Positions 12,701-27,700 are shown, counted from the first letter of the stretch. The stretch is 64,000 nucleotides of DNA from Anopheles merus (GCF_017562075.2 NC_054082.1:24936460-25000459), one strand, 5' to 3'. The notes: generated by a model not told the origin, from the sequence alone. Program-made: numbers and translations.

Positions 12701-15700
12701 TTTATGGGACCGATGGTGCCGGGTTTATGAACAAATCCAACAAATATATTAGCCACGTTTTTTTATGTTACGCTTGGGCAAAGCATTTAAATCACTATCA
12801 CCGAGTCCATAAACTGGACGGACGGCTGCTGTACGATAATCGCCTGTAAAAGCCGTGCGTGCCGGTGAATCACTTTCGCCTGTTTGCCATTAATTTTCCC
12901 ACCTTAATACGGCCGTATCGCTTGACCATATCGCACACAGGTGTATGAGGGGGCATGTGGTGTCTGGAGAAAGGCGCCGAACGAGAAAGGGAAACGTAAC
13001 ATCCCTGATCTTCGATCTGCACGAGCGTGTATCAGCAAAGCTTCATCTCAAGCGCTTCCGTGCAGGTGTACATAGCTAGAATGTAAGACAGTTTCAAGCG
13101 TTTGCAAGCGTTGCCCTGTCCAGAGCGGACCTTACTCAAACGGAATGCGGCACTACCCCGATCTGGGCACTCGCTACAAAAACCGTTCTCCATCCGCTCG
13201 CTGACGCTAAAAATAAGCCCAAAACAAATTTCCGCACAAAAGGAGGTCGCCTTCCGGAAGGATAAACCCGGGTGCCGCTTTTAATAAGACTGGGTTAATA
13301 AATAACCGAATGGAGCATCCCTCGGCTCCCTTATCGGCTTCTGCTCCTTCCGTATCGATCGGCCAGTGGAAAAATGCTACGACACCAGTAGTACATCCTC
13401 GTCTGCTGTTTGCTTTAACCTTTCTCCCGCTTTTAAGCCGTCCAAAACTAAACCAAAAGCATTCAGTGGGGCGGGGGAGGGAGAGATTGCTGCAAGAATT
13501 TCTATCCTGCCTACACTTGAACGTGGCAAGATCACTTCACCAGAAAGGAGATTATTTGTTTGTTTTTTTTTGTTATCACGCTACCTACCCCAGCTTTAAG
13601 CTCGCCTCTTCTTCAGAGCATTTTTACGGTGGTTCTGCTTGCCTGCACAGCTCAAAGCACAGCTTGCTTTTTTTTTTTACTCAACCCTTCTCAAATGAAG
13701 TGAGGTTAAGTGGACGTCAAGGTACACGATCGGACAGCGGCTCTTTTCAACAAAATAAACAACTTACCATGCTCGGTGGCCCACCCACAGCAGCAGAAAT
13801 GGACGACAAAAATGTTGCAAAACACCAACACACACACATACACGTTGATGTAATAACAGCTCTTAGGGCCGATGCATCAAACTGCTGGTGCCCGGAAAGG
13901 AAGGGAAAAGAATAAGAACGGAAACTAACCGAACACAAAAGCCTTAGAAATGGTTCGCTTTCTTGCTTCACTTGTTCCCATGGCAAGTACGTAGGCCACT
14001 TAAAAGACTATTTCTCCACCCGGCTCTTTGTGGGGCAAGAGAGCAACATCAGGTAAACCGTCATGATGACGGTGGTGAAAGAAGAAAGGAAAAAACAGTT
14101 CCCATCCTATGCAAAGAACCCGACAGCCGAGCGGCGAAACAGAAAAGGATACACATGCTTTCGCATCAACAATGTGACCTTTTTTTTTTTTTTTTTGGTT
14201 GACGAAAGTGCGTAAACCCTCCCGCGAAACAGTGCAAAACCCGGTCGATTCAATACCATTAAAGGCCGCCCCAGCAATTGTTTCATTCCAGGGCAGTGGC
14301 CGGAGATGAGGTGGACGAATGCCGCCTCGCAGCCAACCGTCCGGACCGACCGACCGACCGACCACGATAATAAAGCACACGAAACACGGGCCTGTCCGGT
14401 CCCTCCCCCGGAACACTGCGTGTTTTGGTGCCTGAATTATGCCCGAAAGCTTTGTGCGGGGGAGGTTTTGTTTGAAATGACAATGGAATATTCGGCTGGT
14501 GTTGGTGGAAAATGGGCAGCCAACACAATAGGGCAGCTCCCTTTTACCGAAAGGGTCTTGCAAAAACAAACTCGACCGGAGAGCGGTAAAAACACAATAA
14601 CACAGTTTCGCATGAAACGGGCAAGACGCTCATTGAGGTTGGGATATCTTAAAACGCAAAGAAACAACCCTACCTAACAGCGACAACAATGCAGCATGGC
14701 TTTTAAGCGCGCACACACACACAAACATTCCTTTCCAAAGCCAAAGTTCCTTTTGCGGCGTCTGTAACATGTTTCGTTTTCTTTGTTTTTGGCGTTACAT
14801 CTCCCAACAGTTAGTACAAGGCTTTAACGATCTTTTCCCTCTTATCTTCCTCCCACCACCAGGTCTGCAGCAAAGTGTTCGGCAATGCGTCCGCCCTCGC
14901 CAAACACAAGCTAACGCACAGCGACGAGCGGAAGTACGTGTGTGGCATGTGCTCGAAAGCGTTCAAGCGGCAGGATCACCTGTAAGTAGTCGAAGGGACC
15001 GATACTAGTTTCGTGCATCGCGTGTTTCATGTTTTGTACCACGAATGATGAGCCGGACTTTCCGTTTTGCTCCCTCTTTCTCTCTCTCTTTCTCTTTCTT
15101 TCTCACTCTCCCTCTCTCGCTCTCTCCCTCTCTCTCTTTCTCTCTCTCTCGCTACTCCATTCTCCACACAGCAATGGCCATATGCTGACGCACCGTAACA
15201 AAAAACCGTACGAGTGCAAGGCGGACGGCTGCGGCAAATCGTACTGTGATGCGCGATCGCTCCGGCGCCACACCGAGAACCACCACAGTGCGCTCGGGCT
15301 GGCGAACTCGTCCGGCACGGCCAGCCCCGGCCCGGGTGGCAGCAATGCTGGACCGCCCGGGGGGCTGAGCCTGTCACCGGCGACGGCAAGTGGTAAGTAG
15401 TCGTCTGCTCGTGGGCTAATGAGCTGCTGTGCTCTTCTCCGAATCTTACTGCAATTAATGATGAAAAGATGTATTAAAGCATGATGGTTGGTCATTTTTT
15501 CACTCGGAAAAAGAGGATCTCATGTGTGAATGGGGTTGTTTTGGCAGTACAGGTTGAAATGTACAGAGAAATCTAGAGAAATTCAGGGAAATATACCTGC
15601 CAATCTGATCTTTTATATGCGAGTAATCAAATTCCAGCAAATTGAACTTGGAAGTTGTCCCCCCGGGTTGGTAAACAATTTCAACATATTCCGGCTGGAA

Positions 15701-18700
15701 AGTTTAGTTTTCTATCTCTTCAGATCAAAATCTCTCAGCCCTTTTAGGGAGAAATTCATCAAACTGTAGAGTGAGCTGTCAGCAGATTGCATCCATCTCC
15801 AGGATAGCTGTAGCGTTGCACAATACAACAAAACAAGCTTGTTTTGTATATTTTCTGATTCTCTTGAATACCCCAGCGGGATGTAATGCAATTTCGCTGC
15901 GTGCAGGCGGTAACAAGTGCCCCGAGTAACGTTACTGGCAGTGCGTTATTTTTAATTTAAATTGAATGCAGGGCGCACATTCTCCCGCATCTAAAAGGGA
16001 ACAAAAGTAGAGCTCTACTCCCTGTGTTCCTGTATGGTTGGTGGAATTCTAGCGTTATATGTTATTGATTGCATGCACGCATACAAGCTGAAATTCATTT
16101 TTCGATAGAACATGTTTGCCAAACCAAACAAACAAAGCAATTCCAATGAAGGATGGATGCAGACACGAGGCCGATTTATTGTTCTGCCGCCTCGGCCGTA
16201 ACAACAGCCGTAAAAGTTTTCAGAATAAAAAAAAATAACTATGTTCAATAGAACAACATTTTTAATGCCATTTAATCAGATCAGCCCTTCTGGCTGTGAC
16301 CTTTCCCGCTGTTCCCTTCCTTCAGTGATGCTTCGTTTTTTGTGCACAACCACTCAGAGCTACTCAGCCGTACGATACGAGCTAACCAGTGGGGAGTGTC
16401 AGCATGTGTGACACTCCTGCCCCGGTTCCGTACGGGCCGATTTTCTGTCTGCTGTGTGAAAGCTTTTCAGCAAAAACCCCAAACCAAAAAAAAAGAAAAA
16501 CAGAACCACAAAAAGCCCCCTATCCGACACCCCGTGTGGGGGAAATGTTGACGAGAAAGAATTCATTCAAAGTACGTGCAAATGTGCGATTGTTTGCACA
16601 ATTTTGTGCCCACATTTCTGCACGTTTATTTTCACAGATAGCAGAAATGAGGCAGCAAATAGGAAGCAAAAAAAAACCCCCGGCAAGGATGAATAAAAAA
16701 CAACCTCCGTAGCACAACAACACAACGTTTGGTTTTGTTCGTTATTGTGGAGTTTGTGTGTTTTTTTTTCTTCTTTGGTTGATTTGGCGATTAGGAAAGA
16801 GACGGCCGCATGCATGCGAGCGGTGCCAAACACAGGTCCTTCGGTGAACTTCACAACCGATTCTGCCCTTCACAGTCGTCCGCTAGTGGGCGACAAGGAT
16901 AAAGAGCAAAAAGGGATTGCTGTTGTCGTTGTTGGAAGGTTTCAGAGGTGTTTTTGTATGTGTGTGTTGCTCCCCAGTGAAAAGTTCGTTCCCGTTTCTG
17001 GTACACCTCCTTCATGCCTGCTGACGTAGCCCCATGCTCGATGGTGATGCTGCTGATGCTGGTGCCAAAAAAATGGGGGGGGGGAATCGAACTGCTTACG
17101 GACCCGTTTTCCCGAGCGCAGGTACGATCGACTGTGTATTCACGTTCACGTGAAAAATGAAAAAAAAAAGAAACGTAGCACCGGGGAAAATGGAGAGCAG
17201 GATAGGCAAAAATTTGATTGGTGCTGACAGTTTATTGAAATTGAATGGGATTTTCGGTTTCCACCACAGGGCTGGCGAAAAGCGGGGGAAGCAGCCGGGG
17301 GACGGAGCAAAACTTGGCCGCCCGCCATCTCGGTTGCGTTTGGCGCGCAACATATTTCGATTATGCGCAGGATAGGGTAAGCCAAGCGCCAAGCAAACTG
17401 CCAATCCATCGGCACTCTACCCTGGAAATGCTTTCTCATGTGCGCACTTTCTGAGATAAGTTCCAAATTTTTCCAAGAAGGAGGGGGGAAGCGCCGTGTG
17501 TCGATTGCACAATTTCCAAATTTGCTGATGCGATCTGTCGGAACGAACGTCGGTGTGTGTGTGTGTGTGTGTCTGCCATGTCGGAAAGTGACGCGTGTGG
17601 ACGGGCTGAAATAGAGGAAAGCAAAAAATGGCTTGTGGATTCGTTCGATTTCTTTCGCCGTCTCTTCAGTTCCGTTGAAGTGCTTTCCACACGCGAGCCT
17701 TTGTGGTAAGGAACCGCTGGAACAATTCGAGCACGCTTCGCCAGTTTGCATTCGATCCGATCCGGCGGGCGCAGCGTGTTCGGCGAGATAAGGTGAATAA
17801 ATCTGATGATTTCTGACGCTTAGACGCGCACATTTTGCATTACAAGCGGCGTGCCTGACTGGAGTGAAGGAATTGGCCCAAATTTAAACAAAATCTGAGT
17901 GTTGATAGGAGGGTTGGGGAAACGGAATAGTGAGACGGAATTTAGGCGAGGTCTTTTCGGACGAAAATTTGTTGGCGTTGGTGTCCAAGTTCGGTGGCAT
18001 CGAATTGCAATTGTTTGCTTTTGTAAAATCCAGCCAGCGATTCATGGAAGCTACTCATGTGCTTTAAATGCAGACAATCCTTTCGTGTAGGCTTGGGGCT
18101 CCCGCCTAAAAAGGCAATTGCAGGCACCTGCTAATAACTCGTAATAATCACATTCATTCTCTTCCACCCAGGCGATGCGAGCTCACCGCATGGAGCAACA
18201 CTGGTCCAGTACACGACCACGACCGGCAGCGGAACGCCCGGCAGCAGCAGCTCTAACTGCAGCCTTTCGAGCAGCAGTTCGAGCAGTAGCTCGAGTAGTA
18301 GCAGCAGCAGCAGCAGCAGCAGTAGCAGTGGAAACGTCAGCGACTCTAGCTCCAGCTGCAAATCGCCCTCGCCAAGCTCGCCGGCACCCGGCACAGGCAA
18401 TGAGGGACTTACCCGCCAACAGCTCGATCTAATTTCCCAGATCATGCAGCAGACGAAGCAGGCGAATGCGGCAGCTGCTGCAGCCGCCGCCGCCGCCGCC
18501 GCCGCTACCAGCACCACCACGAACGGTAGCAGCTCGGTACAGTCCACCAGCCAGAAGGTCCCGGTACGACCACGCACTTGGAATATGCAGGTAAGCTTAC
18601 CCCGTACGCCTCCAGACTTCCCCGCAACCTAATCAGCGCTAAACTGCGCAGCAGCAGCGAGCCAACGAAATGTGTGCGCTGCGAGTCCTTTAATGGTCGT

Positions 18701-21700
18701 TAGGCCGCACGATGGTAGCATCAAGCATTTTAACGGCACTTTCCCGCGGAGCCCCCATGATGCCCCCACGTGCTGGTCGCGCTGGGCATTCGCTTTTTGT
18801 GTCCCAACTCCCACCCAAGGAGGGTAATTTAATTCTTTCCGCTGCTCGCGGTCCGCGTCCGTTAAGAAAGGCCGGTAAAGAAGGGGAGAGAAAAAAGTCC
18901 CTCCCAATGTCCGTTTATATCCAGCGTCTGTCCGACGCGGGCGTACCTCGCGCTGGAAATGGATGCCATTATCATATCCTCATATATCCACACGCTGCAC
19001 GGCCACCGGGGTTGGAGAGGACACCAGGGACACCCGAACGGAACGGAAAGCGCATTTGGTTGCCATTGCGCCCGCTGGGTTTCGGTTCCGGTGGCGGCGC
19101 AACCTTGTCCCGAGAACAATGTCCCGGCGCTGTTTTGCATTTTGATATGGATTCAAGCTTTCCGCTTCGTTCTTTTGCGATTTCAGCGAACATAACGACA
19201 TTGGGAGTGAAGATATTCCGTCGCCATCCCGACTTCACTCTGATGGAGTTCGAGGGGATGGTGAGGCTGTATCGAAATGTGTCTGTGTGTGTCGCAATGC
19301 AAACGATACACCGTGTATTTTCAGCGATCCCAGTCCGAACAACAGCTTCCCACTGGGACCGCTAACGTTCCGCCATCTAGGCCACTCTTCCGAATCGCTT
19401 ATGCTCTCGATGACAATAAGGGGGGAAGGATACCGAGTGATGTTTTATTCATAATTTGCTCTACCACCATCCACCGGTTCTCCATTTTTCCACACACACT
19501 CACACACACAACGTGTCTGCCAGAAAACTCCGGCATCGCGGTCCCGTTCGAATGGAAACTGTGTTTGATTGCGTTTCTCCCTTTTCTCTCTGTTGCTTTT
19601 TCGCGTTCATTTTTTTTTTCTTCCTTTTCCTTCCCGGCTCCCTGTGCGCACGTACGAGCGCAGCACTTGGAAACATTCCGACTTACGCCAGCCGCTGGGA
19701 CGGGCGTGTTGTGTGCTTCGATTGGCACAATGCTTTGTGCCAAGCAGTGCTGGTATGCTAAATCAAAATGGCAACAGCCAACCCGCTCTCGCCTCCCCCC
19801 CACTCCCGTTTATGGTCGCACGGTTGGCACGCATTCAGCACGCGAATGGGATCTTGTGAAAACCCTTCGATGCGCGCATTATCGCTTCGGTAGCTTTTAG
19901 CGCACTGTTGGGGAGGGAAGGGGGGGGGATAAGTGTTGATGGAATTGCGTCAGCTGGATGTGCTGGAAGCAGCGTACCTTGCTGTGCTGCAAAACTAATG
20001 CACTGTTGGCACTTGTTGAAAATGGGCTGACGATACAGTGGGCTGCCTTGATTATTGAGTACGATGATCGGCGGAGTGGAAGCGAATAATGCGCACGAGC
20101 GGTTTTCTAAAGGGGCTATTATTCATCCCATTTATGGGACGTTTTGTGAAGCGCTATTTTTAGTAAAATAAGATTCAATCAGGTTATAAAGTCCAATGCG
20201 TTAAAACTGTTAAGAAGGGTACCTTGCTTAATGCACTGCATACCTTTAGGCGCTTCGTAAGTGAAGCTGATTATTAGCTTCACATGATTAGCATCTATTG
20301 TAGCTTAACAGAACTCAACATTTCTGTAGTTATCCCTCAAAAACCACAACTGCTACTGTTATTGTCCTTGCTTACGAATGATCTGCAAATGGCAGGAGCT
20401 AGATTTTGTCCCCAATCCCATATGCTGTATCTAAAAACAAAATAAGATTGAAATAGGCGCCCGAAAATGCCTCACCATAGCAGCATGTTAGCATCACCGA
20501 TTGTAATCCAGTGTCGCCTAACGCCAAACAATGGTATTGAAAAGAGAAACCGTAATCTCGCCTGTCTGTAACGGTTCATGCGGACACAGGTGTATTTTCA
20601 ATCATACCGAAGAATGCGTTTTCCCCTTCGCTTTTGTGTGTAAAGTGCATAATGATGCGATCAAAGTCCGCTTTACGAGAGGGACTGCCCATGTGACAAT
20701 TGTGGCTAAGCAAACCAATTAGAGTGGCTTTAATTAGTGCCGACGTTGTTGCAGGGGTACCATTGGAAACCATTGAATCCTCCCTTTTTTCCCGCACACT
20801 ATAGTGTCATCTAATTCGAAGCATCTTCCAAAAAAGCCTTTTTTTCGAGCACTTGTAATCTGTTTTCGATGCAATCTTTCCTGCTGCAGGACAAGCATCA
20901 TGTTGGCTAGAAATAGTCCTATGATTGCCTACCGTTACATGCAATGTTCTACTTCAACACTGCCCCCGTTTCGTTTACAGCAAATGTACCCCCTGTCGCT
21001 CCTCTAGTAACGCAATCACACTCAGTTCTTTATTAACAACTACATCTACTGGCCACGTCCGGCAGAGGTGCCGTTTTATGGACAAGGGCCAAAATTCGAG
21101 GTATCAAGATGGGCAATGTTTTTTTTTTCGATTCCAAACCCACTGCGTACCATGTACCAACCAATATTGTGTCGGTGCGTTAGTTGTCTCCCGGTGCAGG
21201 TACTGTGCCAGTGAATTGCAAAACATCCCTACCGAATGGACACTCGCAACGCAATCAACCTAAAACCGGTGTCCTCCCCTTCGTAGTAGCTTGCTCACAC
21301 AAGTGGGCACCTGAATGGAGAGACTCAATTTTCAAAAATTGCTATATCTTTTGAGAGCTCTCACCCAAACACACCACACCCACCTCACCCGCAGATAGTC
21401 CAAGAGGAACTCCCTTTCCGGTAAGGTGTGGTGTTGGCGCACACAAAGGCAACAAAAGGCAAGGATCAGGCAGCCGGAGCAAATGAAGTCCTTCGACCAT
21501 TTTGTGCCGGGTTTCCATCATTACCATCGGGGGCCCTTTGCATCAGGGACAGGGATGGGTGTTTTTTTTTATTGTTGCCAGCTCACGGTGCCGATGATGC
21601 CGATGGCCGGTAAAGGTTCCCAAGGTATTATTATTATTATTATTGTCATTATCAACAACACCACCGTCATTAAAGTAGATCGAGCTTGGAATATTGGCAA

Positions 21701-24700
21701 TTGTGGCGTGTGTGTGTGTGTGTGTGTGTGCTCTTTTCCCATCGCATCCTTCCTATCCACAGCAGTGTTTCTAGCACCTTCTCTTAACAGGTTGGCATCG
21801 ACAACAAAGTAAGAGCGGGTACGGTCGAAACACCCGGTGTGAAAACTTTTTATTTTCCCCGGAGAGTTTGAAAACACCCGAAAAGGGAAAAGAAGGCTCT
21901 TCTACCGTTGCCGTATCACTTGAACAGTACTTTATAATTTTGAATTCTTAACCACCCGTTGGCTTTTCCCTGGCGACGTGTTTTCGTTTCTCTGCACCAT
22001 GTGCTTTTTCCCAATTTTAGCAACGAAAAGAAAATACCCCCGCGAAAGCACCTGCTTGAGAGTGTTTTCCTATGAGGTTGGTTTTTTTTAAAGCCGATGA
22101 GTGGGGAAAAAACAACAACCCCCACACTCGCACACACACGCATAAGAATACTCATGCCTCCTTTTGCATTGGCAGCGCATAATGAAAATGATCCTCACGC
22201 ACCGTTGCGAGCTGGGAACGGCAAACAACGGTTATCGGGACCTTTTTTTCGCACGAATAACGAAAAAAAAACACAAGATCTTAACAAGCCTGCTGCTTCT
22301 TCTACACACAAACGAATCCACCCAAAGTGGTAGAAAGTGGAGCGCATTATGATAATCGATATGGCAAGTGCTTGCTTTTTATTTCGCTCGCGAAAAGTGT
22401 CACGAAATAAACGCTAACGAGTTTTCCCTTCTCCTTCCGTGCCACGGTGTGACCCTTCCGCGTCGTGTGCTTTTCAGTTCAGTTTGCCTCATTATTTCGC
22501 AAAGGAGTATTTTTCAATTCTGTTTCAAGCACCGGCTTAGATGAAGGGGCAAGCGCGTCTGGCTGGTAGGGGACGACAATCGACGTGAATTCTTTTCCAC
22601 CTAAGGTTTCTCAGTTTGCCCTCCCGCATCGAACGGAAGGGATTGTGCGTCCCTGTTCAAAGCCGTTTAAATAAAATACCACTTTTGGTAGCTGCTCCTG
22701 CTGGGCGGAAAAAGGCTGACTTCAATAATTCCATGTTTTATGCTATCGCCGTAACACGTTGATTAAAGAGTTCCATCGTTTTGCGGTGCCATTGTGCTTG
22801 AAAGTCACACCGCGCAGCGGCCCGATAAGCCGAACGGGCTTTACGCCGGCTCGAAGCAATTTAGCGTCCGAAACAAGCTCCTTGCAGGTGTAATGAAACG
22901 TCTTGCCAGCACCTTTAAAGTCGATTCGGCCTTTCCCTCGACCCGTGACGGTTGTAATGTTTCACGGGCTAATGAGCAGCGCGGCGCGATATGAACGCCG
23001 GTTGAGCAGAAAATGAAAATTAAGCACATCGGTTTATATCGGCTTCCTTGCTGGCACGGAAGCAAGCTCTCTCTCTCGGGGGTTTCCTTTGCTTGGGGGG
23101 GGGGGGGGGGCAGCAAGCACACAGGGGCACCAGATTTTGCTGCACGCCGCCACAGAATTGGTCCCATTCCGGGCCGTACCTTCCGGTATGTGCGGACCCA
23201 AATCAGAACCGTGTCAGCAATTCTCGGCCGGCTTATGAATTATTGCCTTCCGCCCCCCCGAGATGGGACGGTCCATTAATTTTGCCACAACTTCGGCGCT
23301 AACCCTTATTTTTCTTACGTTTCGCTGGTGTGTCTTCTCATTCGTCTTTTCGGGCTCCGTTTCATTTCCCTAGACGAAGGTGTCCTCCCTCCCTGTGCGG
23401 CAAGATAGTGAAAGCGATCGTTTGAGAGAGAGAGAAAAATCAAGAGAACACACACCCTTTTTTGTTTTTCTTTGTGGATAGAATATACGAGTACAAGATG
23501 TGGGCATCTAAATGGAGATAATGGTTAGACAATAGCAGTTTTCTCGGTGCGTTTCAATAGCATTGTAATCGATGTAGGCGGCGTAATAAGATAAAGAACA
23601 AGGACTAAGATTACGCTGTTAGAAACGCCTAAATGTATGCAATTCGCATCGCTAAAGTATCCTATTTATGGTATGTAAAGCTTAAAACTATGTAAAAAAA
23701 AAGGTTCCATAGTAAGGATACTTCTGCGCGAGTTGCAATCGATCGTTCTTCTTCGTAACCCATTAGCACATCGCCAAACACTGTGCTGCGCTACTAACGT
23801 ACCTAAATGGCGTGGCACTTTTCGTGGGATTTTATATTCAAAGCCACCAAGGGCGAACGCTACAGCCATTGCTATGCTAGATTGAACCATTCCATTTTAC
23901 AGCCACTAGCAAAACCCAAACAAAAAGCCTTTTACTACCCAGTAAAACCCCTTCCAAAACGGTACACATGTACACGGGCGCAGCAATTCCGGAGCAGTTA
24001 TAAAAAAGGTGATCTCCACCGATATCGAAATCATCCGACCCTGGTACGTAACGCCGTACCCATCACGTCCATTTCGATGCGTCGTTGCAGGCCGCTTATG
24101 AAGAATGTGAATGGATGGCCACCATCATTCACCGTGGCTCGCATCCGCGCTTCATTTCCGATCAGTGCTTTTACGCTACCCTCAAATCAAATCCTTTGCC
24201 CAGGAACAGGCTGAGTGGCATAAAGGTTTTAGCGTTTTACCACTGCGTTTCCAGTGTGCGTAGCGCTGGTCTCCCGCGCGACGTGCGTCGAGCGGCGAAC
24301 CAAACTAATATACGACTGCTTTCAACCGATCGTTACGGCCTATATTTACGACCTTATCCTTTAGCTCACCGATTCAGGGCCCTTCGCCCCAAGAATCCCT
24401 TTCGCCGGAAAGGTATTCAGGGAGATGATTTTAATGAACATACACTTTTAGCCTTTGGACGCAGCCGAAAGTAAAGCCCTGTCAGAACCACTCACCATCC
24501 GAAAGTTGTGAGTGTTTGTACTGTCATGTATGATTTGAAACGGACATCAAACCCAGAAAAAAGCACTGCTTCGTAGAAGGTTAGAGTATTGGTTCGAATG
24601 TACCAACCTTTCCCTTCGACCAACCACAACCCGCGGACGTACAATTTATAGCTCGATTTGGAACGATCCACCCCATGCCAGAGTGGAGCTATCTAGCCAG

Positions 24701-27700
24701 AAGGACAAGCCTCTGTGCCCCCGTTATTGATGGGCCCATTTGGCTGTAAAACGACCAGCACGGCACGCATATGGGTGTGTCTACAAATCGCTCGAGGTAC
24801 TTTGATTTTAGCCCTATCTACCCCGTGTAATGGAGTTGCGGCAGTAAAGGATTTTGCGAATGTGGCATCATCATAATTGAGAAGACATCACATCAACCGT
24901 GATGTGGGGCAGGTACAGCTCCGATGCAAATCAGCCCGAAGCTTTTACCGTGTTCGTGTCGCTGCCAGATTGCCAGCGAAGCCATGCATGCACGGCACGA
25001 TGGGTGTTGCGCCGCAAGACAAATAAGCGATAGATATATCTAGAATAGGGAGAAGGGAGGGTCCGGATAGCGCCGGTGGCGACGAGTGTGCCGACGAGAG
25101 CGTGTGTCTCTACGTGCCGGAAAAGTCGATGCGTCTCCCCGGATGGGGCATGGCTTAATTTCTTCCCGGTAAGCCCAGCGGTCGCGTTGACAAGCGTGAT
25201 TGAGAGACAGATCGAAGGGAAGCTGCTGGGGATGGGAGCGGAACGGTTGGGTCGGTTCGCTCGTTAAGGTTAACAGACAACGGCAAACTTTGTCTGCGAC
25301 TAACCGAAACCGTCCCAAACGCCCGACTGGAAAACGGAAGAGAAGGCAGGAGGACATACAGAAGGCAGGAAAGGAGGGAAGAGCGAAATGGCTACAAAGA
25401 ATCCTTGATTCTGTGATCATACCGGTTGTATCCCTTTCGCTACCAACCACTTTCCGCCAACCGCACGTACTGGGTGCCGGCGTTTCCTTTCCTGGCTTTG
25501 CCATGCTTCCCGAAAATGAATATGTCACTTTTCATCAAGGATAAGTGATGAAAGATAACCGAAACCGAAGAACGGCACCCTCTCGACCGCCCACTCGCAC
25601 ATTCGTCAAGGGACTGCCGGCGCCCTGTCGCGCGCCCCTTCGATGCGTCTGTGCTCTAATGGGGAACATCCGACGTCTCTGTGAAGCTTACAGCAGGAGC
25701 TGGCGGGCCGATTCGCGCTTGGAAGGAGAACTCAGCCCAGCTGGCAGTCTTGTTAGTTTTTGACCAAACGAACCGAAAATAAGGTCATTAGGAATTTGTT
25801 TTTTTTTTTTTCACTAACGAAGGTGTTTGCGAACAAGAATGATCATCTGTAACGCTTGCTAAAGTCGCTTTCGATTAAAATACGCCCAAATGTATGCAAT
25901 GCGTATGACAAAGATGTATCACCTTTTTTTACCTTATTACAATGCCAATAAGCTCCTTGACAGCTACAGCGCTGTTTCCTGGTGTCCGTTTTGCTTCGTA
26001 ATGCAACCGTACGAACCTGTCTAACTCGCTTCCCAACAGCACTGCTGTACCACTGCGCGCTGCCAAAAATATCCTTCTAACTCGGCTCCCCACCCCCCAT
26101 GCTCTCAAACCCTAAGCTCATTTGCCACGACGGCATGGCCCCGGTACAAAACCGAAAATCTCATTTAATGGGTTTCGAAGTTTGATCCCTCGCTCCGTCG
26201 TGTGCCAGTGTGCCATTCAGCAAATGGTGCCGACAGCGCACTACTACACACTGCCGGAATGCGCGCCCGGAATAGAGAGCAGCGAGACCACCACCTTTTC
26301 CTCCTTCTCCCAGGGGGGAGTTGAGAAGCGAGCCCAACGCAACGCTGGTGACGGATTGAATAACGGAATTTGATTGAATAGATAAGTTTCAATTGAATTA
26401 CGGAGTTAGACGACGACGGCAAGCGCTGGGATGACACGGTCACAACTTTGGCCCTCGGCCCGTCCGACGGAACTGTCACACAGCAGGCGTGGCACAACTG
26501 GCGTGCGGGGTAGATTTCCCGGTAGAAGAAACCAAACGCCGCCTGTAAAGAACGTGCCCGAGACCATCGTCATCGGTCCCTCCCTTCCCTGGAGGGCATT
26601 GAGTGCTGCTGGAAAACTTCTTTGCCTAGAGTGCCTTTTCCGAACCTCATGACATGTGTACATGTGCATGTGTGTGTGTTGACGAAATGGGTTTATCATT
26701 GTAGCCGCGCTTGTCAGGTCGAGGGGGCGGCGAATGCCTGCCGGACGCTGCGTGCTAGCCGTGCCGGGAAAAAGGGCAGGCTAACGAGCTTTCGGGTTAG
26801 GGATTACAACAACTCGTCGAACAAACAACTTGTCGAAAGTGGTTACCCAAGTTTAGTCCCCGAAACCGGGATCTGTTGCTGTCGGTTTTTAGTGGTCCGA
26901 GTGCGAAAGAATGCTATGCGGTGTGCGGTGTTGCATACATTTTTACGGGGATTGGGCCGAAGATAAATGAAAGCGATATTTACTGGCAGAAGTTGCAGAA
27001 CTTTTTGCACTAGTGATGGGTAAAGTAGGCAAAAATGGCCGTAATCAACTCCAATGCTACTAAACTAAAACACAAACGAGACTTTCGGAACCGACTCCGC
27101 AAGGTAGGTCCGCTCAGCATTATCCGTTGCCGCTTGGAGTCGCCTAGAGTCATCCGGAGTCTTCCGGAGTTGTCTGGTGTTGCCCGAAGTTGGAGTTGTC
27201 CGGAGTAGACCGAAGTTTGTAGTCAGGCTTTTCATTTCCGTTCCCGACTCTGGTCGACTCAAATGGCTATTCTTACAAAGAAAGAAAAAAATAAAACGAA
27301 ATAAAGTGTCTCCTCTAGACTACGACTCCGAATGACTCTAAACGGCTTTACGACTCCGAAAAACTCCAGACGGTTCCAATTTTGGACGGAACTAGTAATT
27401 CCAATTTTACCGGAGTTGCAATTGAACTAATGATAGCCAATAGTATGATTGGAGTCATGGGTACAGTCCAGAAAGCATTCCACTAGCTTGAACCATCACT
27501 AGTAGAGTCGTTAGAAATAGATTTCGTCTATCAAATGTCACTTTTTGTACGCTTCTTTGCAGTGCTGTTCAAATAAGTTTTCATATTGGTTAGAATATTA
27601 AGAAAATTAATGTGTCAAAGCATCTTGAAAAAGAAGAATATTCGTTTTGCTCGGAACTGTTCATCTGCTGTTGATATACTTAATATCTATTCAACACTAC

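Larger units (their letters stand above)
1352..14862 (+). other. 13.5-kb intron
   Basis: Starts GTAAGT and ends with a pyrimidine tract and CCACCAG. I found no convincing nested gene; the open frames here are short, low-complexity or made of CA/GT repeats. It holds a long GT repeat (3866-3951), a CA repeat (6713-6792), a G homopolymer (10884-10900) and Su(Hw)-like motifs at 2274, 6573 and 11626. An intron this long in a regulator gene often carries enhancers, but none can be pinpointed by eye. Confidence 0.75.

Noticed and set aside
15027..15389. - strand frame rich in Glu/Arg
   Set aside because: Antisense of the CT-rich intron and the finger 3 exon.
18131..18577. Leu-rich - strand frame
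   Set aside because: Antisense of the poly-Ser/poly-Ala exon.
23807..24474. Overlapping + strand frames of 129-135 codons in an intron
   Set aside because: No recognisable domain or start context, no splice partner, and two overlapping frames of equal quality.
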